Shown one piece after another: positions 26,863-34,812 of a stretch of 64,000 nucleotides of DNA (position 1 is the first letter of the stretch; each line of letters starts with the position of its first letter). The notes below the pieces were generated by a model. That model was not told where the DNA came from and did no database searches. It worked only from the letters and a program-made list of their open reading frames with translations. A program made the position numbers and the translations under genes. The stretch spans positions 744,001 through 808,000 of the forward strand of contig NZ_BAABFV010000001.1 of assembly GCF_039541235.1 (NCBI RefSeq). Reading direction: 5' to 3'. The stretch is from Kangiella marina. GTDB taxonomy: Bacteria > Pseudomonadota > Gammaproteobacteria > Enterobacterales > Kangiellaceae.

Positions 26863-28599
26863 ATGACATTGATAACACGAATCTTATCTAGCCTGCTCCT
26901 ATTAGCGAGTATTACCTTGAGCCAAAGCGCTAACGCTGAAATTACTCTATCATTAGATAGAAGTGATGTGCATGAAAATGAAACGTTTCATTTGCGAGTT
27001 CGGGTAGAAGACTCAAGCACCTTAAGAGCCGGTGCGAATGTCAATTTCATTCCAGAAGAAATCACAATCCGCAGTCGCCAAGAATACAACAACAGCATCG
27101 TAAACAATGGCAAATACATCACCCAGATGGGTTGGGATTTTGAACTTCTGGCAACCAGCGCTGGAACGTATACCATTCCAGCTTTGAGTATCGGGAACGA
27201 ACGTTCAGAGCCCTTCACTATTCGCATTTTACCTGAGCAAAATGATCTTGGTGATACCACTAACGCCAAAATCAAGCTCCGCGCCAACCTCAGTGATACT
27301 GAGGTCTATGTACAACAGCAATTGATTTTCACGGTGAGAATCTATCGCTCAGTGGTCGCTCGAAACCAACAAATCACGCCGATTCGTGTGACCAATGCGC
27401 TGGTTGAGCAACTTGGTGATAGCAAAGCTTTTGATGTTGTCAAAGACGGTAATGATTTTCGAGTGGTAGAACAACGCTATGCCATTTTCCCTCAGCAAAG
27501 CGGCGAAATGACCATTGAGCCGATGACTTACAGCGCTACCGTTCTAGAAGAGAGCCAAGGGCGTTCACCCTGGCAGCGCTCACAACTCAAGCCATTAAGT
27601 TTAAGCACACAAAAATACACGGTGAATGTTAAACCCAAACCGCAAAATGCTGCTGAGCCTTGGCTTCCAGCGACTAAGTTGGAACTTGAGGCCGAGTGGC
27701 AACCAAAAAACCAAACATTTAGAGTCGGTGATCCCGCAAACCTCGACTTTATCATCAAAGGCACCGGGCTGCTTAAAACGCAACTTCCCTCGGTCACCTT
27801 TCCTGAGCAACAGGGCGTTACCATCTATCGTGACACGCCCCAGTATCGTCAGCGCATCAACCGCTTTGGGGTGAACAGCTACCATTTTGAAAAAATTGCC
27901 GTCATTCCCAGTGAGTCAGGTGAGATTACAATTCCTGAAATTAAAGTCCCTTGGTGGAACGTCAAGACGGATCAGCAGGAGTATGCGACTCTACCCGCTC
28001 AAACCATTCAAGTTCAGCAAAGCAGTAAGCAAATCACCAGTGATGACAATCAAACGGTGATTCCACAAGGTAAACAAATTGCTACACAGCAAGAGCCAGA
28101 GGCACAAGAAAAACAAACGCTACTGACCAATGAGCAGAACTATTGGAAATATATTACCTTCGCACTCGGTATCTTATGGTTGCTGACGTTGTTTTTATTA
28201 ATGCGACAAAAATCACAACCGGCGTATCCGCAGGCTTCTGATCTAAATCAAGATCGATCCGGCGATGATGAAGCATTGAGTGCTAGTTTAAAGCGCGCCA
28301 TTAAAGCTGCTAAAGCCAATGACCCTCGAGCGACAATCCAATGCTTAAGCGCCTGGTTACGGGGAGCGGCAACTAATGTTTCTGCCACCAATATCAGGCA
28401 GTTTATCGCTTTCTGCGAATCTCATGAGCTAAGTGATCTAGCCAAAGAGCTAGAGCGGTTACAGCAACATTGCTACTCTAAACAAGGAAACCAAAGCTGG
28501 AAGGGGCAGAAATTGGCTCACTTACTCGCAGGTTTTAAATCCTCAACAATGAAAAATACTCAGCAAAGATTACCTGAGCTATACAACACCGACCGCTAG
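26863..28599 (+). CDS. BatD-like periplasmic protein with C-terminal membrane anchor
   Basis: A 578-aa protein with a signal peptide cleaved near SANAEI (about residue 25), several immunoglobulin-like beta domains typical of BatD (residues 26-420), a membrane helix near 430-450 (ITFALGILWLLTLFLLM) and a cytosolic helical tail. BatD proteins are thought to display or sense something in the periplasm while the VWA partners sit in the membrane. It starts 6 bp after batB/C and ends the six-gene operon. Confidence 0.9.
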   Translation: MTLITRILSSLLLLASITLSQSANAEITLSLDRSDVHENETFHLRVRVEDSSTLRAGANVNFIPEEITIRSRQEYNNSIVNNGKYITQMGWDFELLATSAGTYTIPALSIGNERSEPFTIRILPEQNDLGDTTNAKIKLRANLSDTEVYVQQQLIFTVRIYRSVVARNQQITPIRVTNALVEQLGDSKAFDVVKDGNDFRVVEQRYAIFPQQSGEMTIEPMTYSATVLEESQGRSPWQRSQLKPLSLSTQKYTVNVKPKPQNAAEPWLPATKLELEAEWQPKNQTFRVGDPANLDFIIKGTGLLKTQLPSVTFPEQQGVTIYRDTPQYRQRINRFGVNSYHFEKIAVIPSESGEITIPEIKVPWWNVKTDQQEYATLPAQTIQVQQSSKQITSDDNQTVIPQGKQIATQQEPEAQEKQTLLTNEQNYWKYITFALGILWLLTLFLLMRQKSQPAYPQASDLNQDRSGDDEALSASLKRAIKAAKANDPRATIQCLSAWLRGAATNVSATNIRQFIAFCESHELSDLAKELERLQQHCYSKQGNQSWKGQKLAHLLAGFKSSTMKNTQQRLPELYNTDR

Positions 28600-28695
28600 C
28601 GTCGTTAAGTAACCACCCTGGGGTCAATTGGCATGTATCGCAGGGATTGGTACAATGCTTGGCTTTAAATGACGATAACAATGAGTACATAGACT

Positions 28696-29454
28696 ATGGA
28701 TTTTTCGCAATCAAAAGCGTTAATCAGTGGCGGCGCTTCAGGCCTAGGTTTGGCCACAGCTAAGCACATTATTGCAGCAGGCGGTAAAGTCGCTTTGCTG
28801 GATATCAATCAAGAGCAAGGTGATGCTGTTGCCAAAGAGCTTGGCGATAACGCGACTTTTATTGCTACGGATATCAGCAAAGAGAACGATGTCGAGCAAG
28901 CCGCAGACAAAGCAGCTGAGTTTATGGGCGGCATTAACCTCGCCGTTGGTTGCGCTGGTGTTTTAGGCGCAGGTCTTATTCATAGCAAAAAAGGCCCTAT
29001 GCCTGCAGACTATTTCCAGAAAGTTGTCGATATTAATTTAGTTGGTAGCTTTTTGCTGACTCGAGCTGCTTCGCGTCATATGCAAGAAAATGAAGAGGTT
29101 AACGGTGAGCGCGGTGTCATCATCCATACCGCATCGATTGCAGCTTACGAAGGTCAAATTGGCCAAACCGCTTATTCAGCTACGAAGTCTGCCATTGTGG
29201 GTATGGTTTTGCCGCTAGCACGTGAGTTTGCGCGAATTAAAGTGAGAGTGATGGCAGTTGCTCCAGGCGTGTTCGAAACACCGATGATGGAAAAAATCAC
29301 TCCAGAAGTGTGCGAGCAAATTGCTGCTGGTATTCCTAACCCTTCTCGCTTCGGGACTCCAGAAGAGTATGCAAATCTTGTTCAGCACATTACTGAGAAC
29401 GCTTATCTAAACGGAACCACTATCCGCTTAGACGCTGCAGCAAGGCTGCAATAA
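28696..29454 (+). CDS. Short-chain dehydrogenase, HSD10/3-hydroxyacyl-CoA dehydrogenase type
   Basis: A 252-aa SDR enzyme. The NAD motif is GGASGLGLATA (residues 12-22), the catalytic Ser is in HTASIAAYEG and the Tyr-Lys pair is in AYSATK. The insert around GCAGVLGAGLIHSKKGPM and the end of the protein resemble the type-2 3-hydroxyacyl-CoA dehydrogenase (HSD10) group, which oxidises 3-hydroxy-2-methylbutyryl-CoA and similar esters in isoleucine and fatty-acid breakdown. That assignment fits the nearby fadIJ genes but substrate choice cannot be read from sequence. It stands alone with its own terminator. Confidence 0.85.
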   Translation: MDFSQSKALISGGASGLGLATAKHIIAAGGKVALLDINQEQGDAVAKELGDNATFIATDISKENDVEQAADKAAEFMGGINLAVGCAGVLGAGLIHSKKGPMPADYFQKVVDINLVGSFLLTRAASRHMQENEEVNGERGVIIHTASIAAYEGQIGQTAYSATKSAIVGMVLPLAREFARIKVRVMAVAPGVFETPMMEKITPEVCEQIAAGIPNPSRFGTPEEYANLVQHITENAYLNGTTIRLDAAARLQ

Positions 29455-29484
29455 AGCGAGGCTTCTAGCCTCTAGTTCAGTAAG

Positions 29485-29518
29485 AAAAAAGCACCAGCTT
29501 ATTGCTTGGTGCTTTTTT
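29485..29518. terminator. Bidirectional terminator between the SDR gene and a 55-codon ORF
   Basis: A 12-bp stem AAAAAAGCACCA/TGGTGCTTTTTT with a 10-nt loop and T runs in both directions. On the minus strand the loop holds the TAA stop of the 55-codon ORF, so it can serve both convergent genes. Confidence 0.85.
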
Positions 29519-29666
29519 TCACCATGTTTAAAAATGAGCGATCTTGACCGCGTTCGTCTGCAACTAATTCACGCTTATCTTTTTGCTGTTCCTGCCAATG
29601 GGTTTCAAACATTTCCGTATATTGCTTAGACTGCTTCATTTCATCCGGCACTACGAGTACGCACAT
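29499..29666 (-). CDS. 55-residue polar protein of unknown function
   Basis: A small frame from ATG 29666 with AGGAGT six bases upstream, running 55 codons into a terminator. The product begins with a hydrophobic MCVLVVPDEM stretch carrying one Cys, then becomes strongly polar (KQSKQYTEMF, QEQQKDKRELVADERGQD) and ends basic (MVKKSTKQ). There is no membrane helix. Good ribosome site, terminator and isolated location argue for a real gene; the family is not recognised. Confidence 0.6.
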   Translation of the reverse strand: MCVLVVPDEMKQSKQYTEMFETHWQEQQKDKRELVADERGQDRSFLNMVKKSTKQ

Positions 29667-29790
29667 ATCTAACTCCTGAAATTGATATAACTTTTGTTTT
29701 GGTGAGTCTAGTAGAACAAAGGAATCTGAAGTTTCAATGAATCAATTATGGCGAATTATGGCAAATCACACTTTTTTGCTTGTCCAGATA

Positions 29791-29820
29791 CCAAAAAGCC
29801 CGATTTCTCGGGCTTTTTGG
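29791..29820 (-). terminator. Terminator of the NAD-glutamate dehydrogenase gene
   Basis: A perfect 13-bp stem CCAAAAAGCCCGA/TCGGGCTTTTTGG with a TTTC loop. On the minus strand it follows the gdh stop codon within 20 bp and has a five-T tract inside the descending arm. Confidence 0.85.
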
Positions 29821-29834
29821 TTTTGTGAGTACTA

Positions 29835-32800
29835 TCACTTTATTAAGCGATGACTTCGTTGCACCAGAATTTGCAGCTCTCTTAATGCCACCGAGAACTT
29901 AGCAAACTCATGCGTATTGCTTTGTTTAAAGTCACTAACCATCTCACTCCAACGAGACAGTAAATCGTCGTGATCGGCCAAGAAGTGCTTAATACGCGTC
30001 TCAGGAGACTTGTATTTAGCCGTCAAAGGCAATACTGCTTCAATCAAGTTACGCTGCTGATAATCCAGTTCTTCACGGAAAGCAGCACGCGCAAACGCTT
30101 GCCAATGGTTGGACACCGGCTGGGCAATAATTTGATTCAAGAACCAATGCAAATCAATCTCTGCACCCAGTTTGTAGTAAACCTCTGCAACGCTAAGAAT
30201 AGGCAGCTCATATTGCGTCGACAACTCAACGATATCCATTGATGAGAACATGGTACTGAGATAGCCGACCTGTTTCGCCAACTTCTCCGGAACACCCTGC
30301 TCGACCAACTCTTTAATGTCCTTTTCAATTCCTTGGGCTTCTTTCGCTTCAAGTGTCTTATGAATATTCTTTTGAAGCTCTAAAACGCCTTTTCTGAAGA
30401 AGTTAACAACCTCGTCAATCGATTGGTCTTTACTACGGTTACGAACGAACCAACGAGTCGCACGGCGAACAATACGGCGAGCCTGAAACATCATTTTCGT
30501 TTGAACTGCCGCAGGAACCTTATTATCCAACGCTTCGATGCTTTCACATAAACCCGTCAGGTCAAATGTTTCTTTTGCCATAACGTAGCACTGCGCTACT
30601 TCACCAATATTTGCACCGACCTCATCAATCACACGGAAAGCGAAGTTTGTGCCCATCAAGTTAACCATTTCGTTGGCTAAACACATGGCAATAATTTCAT
30701 CCTTCAAAGGATGCTTAGTCATGTTGTCGACATAGTTTTTGCGAAGTGGCTTAGGGAAGTACTCCAGTAAATAACTTTCAAAATAGCTGTTTTCAGTCAC
30801 TTCAGGAATACGCAACGAATCTTTCAGTCCCATTTTACCGTAAGCCAGTAGCACGGCTAACTCTGCACGAGTCAAACCTCGACCGTTTGCTTCCCGTTCC
30901 AGCAGTTCGTCATCAGAAGGCAAGAACTCAAGGCTTCTGTCTAAGCCAATATTTTTCTCTAAGCCATGGATAAATCGCATATGCTCTTTAACCATTGATG
31001 GCGCTCTCGATTCCGTAATACTGATCGACTGTGTTTGTCGGTAGTTGTCTTTGATGACGATATCCGACACTTCATCCGTCATACGAGCGAGTAAATTATT
31101 ACGGCGTTTAACGGTTAATCCGCCATCAGCAACAATGCCATTAAGGAGGATTTTGATATTAACTTCATTATCTGAGCAGTTAACGCCGCCCGCGTTATCG
31201 ATAAAGTCTGCATTGGCACGTCCGCCATGCTGCATATATTCGATACGACCTAACTGAGTACAGCCAAGGTTACCACCTTCTCCGATGACCTTAACCTGCA
31301 TGTCTTTACCATCAACTCGCAAGTTATCATTTGCACGATCACCCACTTGCTGATTAGTCTCACTGGAAGACTTAACGTAAGTACCGATACCGCCGTTCCA
31401 GAACAAATCAGCCTTCATTTTTAGAGCAGCATGAATAAACTCATTTGGTGCTAACGATTTAGCTTTAACACCGAGCATCTCTTGTATTTCAGGCGTTAAC
31501 TCAATCTTCTTAGCGCTTCTTTCGAATATGCCACCACCGCTAGAGATAAGCTTTTGATCATAATCATTCCAGCCAGAACGCTGCATTTTGAATAAACGCT
31601 CACGCTCTTTATAACTGGTTGCCGCATCCGGGTTAGGGTCAACAAAGATATGCATATGGTTAAATGCTACCTGTAAGCGGATATGTTTTGATAACAACAT
31701 ACCGTTACCAAAAACATCCCCGGACATATCACCACAGCCAACCACAGTGAAATCCTCGTTTTGACAATCAACGCCCATTTCGCGGAAGTGCTGCTTAACA
31801 GATTCCCAGGCACCTTTCGCCGTAATACCCATGGCCTTATGGTCATAGCCATTACTACCGCCTGAGGCAAATGCATCACCTAACCAGTGGCCGTATTCTT
31901 CTGAAATGCTGTTTGCAATATCCGAGAATGTTGCTGTACCTTTATCGGCAGCAACAACGAGGTACGCATCAGCCTCATCATGAACCACAACATCGCGAGG
32001 ATGAACGAGCTTATCCTCAACATAGTTATCAGTGATGTCCAACAGTGCTCTGATAAAAGTTTTATAACACTCACCCCCTTCTGCAAAGAAAGCTTCACGA
32101 CCGCCTGAATTAGGCAGCTGCTTACAAACAAAGCCACCCTTTGCGCCGACAGGAACAATCACTGAGTTTTTGACTTGCTGAGCTTTTACCAAGCCGAGAA
32201 CCTCGGTACGGAAATCTTCTCGTCGATCTGACCAACGCAAACCACCACGCGCTACTTTACCGCCACGAAGGTGAACCCCTTCGACGCGTGGCGAGTAGAC
32301 AAAGATCTCATACATCAGTACCGGCTTCGGCATATCCGTGATGATGCTTGGGTTGAGCTTGAATGAGATGTAAGGCTTATCTTTACCTTGCTCATCAGGC
32401 TGGAAGAAATTGGTTCGAAGAGAAGCCTCAATCAGTTCAATGTACTTGTTGATAATTTTATCCTGATCCAAACTCTCAACGTCTTGTACATCTTTCAATA
32501 ACTGGCTTTTCTTGAGTGCGTATTTACGCTGACTGTATTCCTCATGAGGATTGAACTTCAGTTCGAACAATTCCACTAAGCCTGTCGCTATCTCGGGGTA
32601 TTGAGCCAGCGTTTGCTCGATGTAAACTTGGCTGAAGGTGAAGTTGATTTGCCACATGTATTTTGCATAAGCACGCAATACCGCGACCTGACGCCAATCC
32701 AATCCTGCGGTAAGAATCAGGCGGTTAAAGCCATCATTCTCAGCCTGCTTATACCAGGCTTTGCCAAATGCTTTGTGGAACTTGTCACGCATAGTTTCAA

Positions 32801-34673
32801 CATCAATTTCAGACTCTTCGTAACGAACATCAAAGTCTAAAATTCGGTAGTCGCCTAGGAACTCTGATGAAACTTCGTAAGGGGTCTCATCAATGACCGT
32901 TAAGCCCATGTTTTCAAGCATTGGCATCACGGCAGACAGCGGCAGAGGCGTATCCTTATGATAGAGCTTAAATCGTAATGACTGGTCATCTCCAGAACGA
33001 TATAAAAACATACCCAGTGGCCAATCATCACTCAGGTTTTCAATGTTCTTAATATCGATCATGGCAGAGTCGACGCTCTGCTGATTCTGGAAGCTAGGTG
33101 GGAATGCCTCGCGATATTTCTTCAATAAAACCGCGGCCTCTTCACCTTCAAATTGCTTGTTAATCTCGTCAGATAACACCTCTTCCCAACTCAAGGCCGC
33201 CTTCTCTAACTTTGTCTGAAGCTGGTCTATGTCATACTCAATGGCTTCTGTATTCTCAACCGGGACACGGAAGTGTGTCCTTACAAGATTCGACTCCGAG
33301 AAGTATGTTGTAAACTCAATTTCACCTTTACTGTCGAATGTTTCTGATAGAATGTCCGTCATCTTCAAGCGAATTCTGGTGTTATAGGTATCTCTTGGAA
33401 CGAATGTCAGAACAGAAAAATAGCGCCCAAAAGGATCACGACGAACGAAGGCTCTAACTTGGCGGCGCTCTTGGATATGTAAAATACCCATCACCACATT
33501 AAGCAGCTTTAAGGTTGGAATTTGGAAAAGCTCATCTCTAGGATAAGTCTCCAAAATATTTTTAAGTGCTTTATAGTCATGACCACCAGGCTTCAACTTA
33601 GACTCAGTCAGCACATTGTTGATCTTCTTACGCAATACGGGAATCAGCTGAGGATCCATGTTGTAAGCGGCAGAGGTGAAAAGACCGAAGAAGCGGTGCT
33701 CTCCAATCACTTCGCCTTTATCATTGAAGCGTTTAATACCGATATAGTCCACATGACTCGAACGGTGTACCGTTGATAAGGTACTGGTTTTAGTGAGCAC
33801 CAATATATGATCGGTGGATAAAGCTAATTTCCTCGCGCCCTTCGGTGAGCGTGATAACTGATATTCTGAATACTTACGCTCATCAGCCAGGATACCAAGT
33901 CCAGAGCCTTTAACAGACTTCAGATACAAATCATCCCCTTCACCTTCAAGATCATAGGTTCTGGCTCCCATGAAGACAAAGTGATTTTCTTTTACCCAGC
34001 GTAAAAAATCTTCAGCTTCTTGAATACGGTCTTGGCGCATTGGTGGAGGGTTAGACTCCAACTCATCAATGATGCTTACCATCTTCTCCCGCATCGGCTT
34101 CCAGTCAGTAACCGCTGAGCGAACGTCTCGCAAAATCCTAATAAGGTCTTCTTCAAGCGCTTTCATGAACTTAGGGTCGATCATACGTTCGACTTCTATG
34201 TACATCGGCGTTTCTATATTCGCACCTTCTTTGGTGCCTTTATTATAAGAAACGTCTAGCTTTGAAATTTTGCCTTTATCGGTACGTCTAACGTACATCG
34301 GAACATGGATATGCAGTAACACATCAACACCGTGTCGATTGAGCTCCATGCGAATGGAGTCAACCAAAAACGGCATATCACGATGGTTAATTTCAATGAT
34401 GGTATTTCGCGATTCCCAACCATCTTTTTTCAGGTCAGGATTAAATACTCTGACTTTACATGATCCATCAAACTCCTGAATAAAGCCCCATAGGCTATTT
34501 ACGGAGTTAAAATACTCTTCAGCTCGTCTTTCGCTGAATTCATATTCGGAAACACTAGAGTAGATCAGTTCTGAGAATTGTTTTACAAGCTCTGCTTGGC
34601 GCTTTGAGAATTTTTTATCGCAGATTTGCTGGACGTTTTCCAACAATTTGGAAGTATTGCTTACACTGGCCAT
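29835..34673 (-). CDS. gdhB: NAD-specific glutamate dehydrogenase, large (180-kDa class)
   Basis: The product (1,612 aa from ATG 34673) oxidises glutamate to 2-oxoglutarate and ammonia with NAD, feeding amino-acid carbon into the TCA cycle. The P. aeruginosa enzyme is 1,620 aa. A long N-terminal regulatory part with ACT-like segments precedes the catalytic core at about 770-1,200, where HLRGGKVARGGLRWSDR, KNSVIVPVGAKGGFV and the nucleotide-binding VVGCGDMSGDVFGNG are clear. A TTG at 34718 would add 15 residues, but the ATG gives the family N-terminus. These enzymes are often allosterically controlled, e.g. by arginine. Confidence 0.95.
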   Translation of the reverse strand: MASVSNTSKLLENVQQICDKKFSKRQAELVKQFSELIYSSVSEYEFSERRAEEYFNSVNSLWGFIQEFDGSCKVRVFNPDLKKDGWESRNTIIEINHRDMPFLVDSIRMELNRHGVDVLLHIHVPMYVRRTDKGKISKLDVSYNKGTKEGANIETPMYIEVERMIDPKFMKALEEDLIRILRDVRSAVTDWKPMREKMVSIIDELESNPPPMRQDRIQEAEDFLRWVKENHFVFMGARTYDLEGEGDDLYLKSVKGSGLGILADERKYSEYQLSRSPKGARKLALSTDHILVLTKTSTLSTVHRSSHVDYIGIKRFNDKGEVIGEHRFFGLFTSAAYNMDPQLIPVLRKKINNVLTESKLKPGGHDYKALKNILETYPRDELFQIPTLKLLNVVMGILHIQERRQVRAFVRRDPFGRYFSVLTFVPRDTYNTRIRLKMTDILSETFDSKGEIEFTTYFSESNLVRTHFRVPVENTEAIEYDIDQLQTKLEKAALSWEEVLSDEINKQFEGEEAAVLLKKYREAFPPSFQNQQSVDSAMIDIKNIENLSDDWPLGMFLYRSGDDQSLRFKLYHKDTPLPLSAVMPMLENMGLTVIDETPYEVSSEFLGDYRILDFDVRYEESEIDVETMRDKFHKAFGKAWYKQAENDGFNRLILTAGLDWRQVAVLRAYAKYMWQINFTFSQVYIEQTLAQYPEIATGLVELFELKFNPHEEYSQRKYALKKSQLLKDVQDVESLDQDKIINKYIELIEASLRTNFFQPDEQGKDKPYISFKLNPSIITDMPKPVLMYEIFVYSPRVEGVHLRGGKVARGGLRWSDRREDFRTEVLGLVKAQQVKNSVIVPVGAKGGFVCKQLPNSGGREAFFAEGGECYKTFIRALLDITDNYVEDKLVHPRDVVVHDEADAYLVVAADKGTATFSDIANSISEEYGHWLGDAFASGGSNGYDHKAMGITAKGAWESVKQHFREMGVDCQNEDFTVVGCGDMSGDVFGNGMLLSKHIRLQVAFNHMHIFVDPNPDAATSYKERERLFKMQRSGWNDYDQKLISSGGGIFERSAKKIELTPEIQEMLGVKAKSLAPNEFIHAALKMKADLFWNGGIGTYVKSSSETNQQVGDRANDNLRVDGKDMQVKVIGEGGNLGCTQLGRIEYMQHGGRANADFIDNAGGVNCSDNEVNIKILLNGIVADGGLTVKRRNNLLARMTDEVSDIVIKDNYRQTQSISITESRAPSMVKEHMRFIHGLEKNIGLDRSLEFLPSDDELLEREANGRGLTRAELAVLLAYGKMGLKDSLRIPEVTENSYFESYLLEYFPKPLRKNYVDNMTKHPLKDEIIAMCLANEMVNLMGTNFAFRVIDEVGANIGEVAQCYVMAKETFDLTGLCESIEALDNKVPAAVQTKMMFQARRIVRRATRWFVRNRSKDQSIDEVVNFFRKGVLELQKNIHKTLEAKEAQGIEKDIKELVEQGVPEKLAKQVGYLSTMFSSMDIVELSTQYELPILSVAEVYYKLGAEIDLHWFLNQIIAQPVSNHWQAFARAAFREELDYQQRNLIEAVLPLTAKYKSPETRIKHFLADHDDLLSRWSEMVSDFKQSNTHEFAKFSVALRELQILVQRSHRLIK

Positions 34674-34748
34674 TGTCCTGTCCAAGAATAAATTATGAGT
34701 GAAATCACGTAACTTCAACGTTACCTAATTCTAGGACATTTACAACTG

Positions 34749-34785
34749 AAATGGCACCTTAATTTGCGATTAAGGTGCCATTTTT
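34749..34785. terminator. Strong hairpin between gdhB and the RND gene
   Basis: A perfect 15-bp stem (34749-34763 with 34769-34783, core ATGGCACCTTAAT) around a 5-nt loop. TTTTT follows on the plus strand and only TTT on the minus strand, where the RND operon ends at 34813. It most likely ends that operon. Confidence 0.75.
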
Positions 34786-34812
34786 CACACTGCTACAACC
34801 AGTTAAAGATAT

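Noticed and set aside
34749-34785. Terminator belonging to a plus-strand gene
   Set aside because: Although T-rich on the plus strand, no plus-strand gene lies upstream; it is better explained as the end of the minus-strand RND operon.
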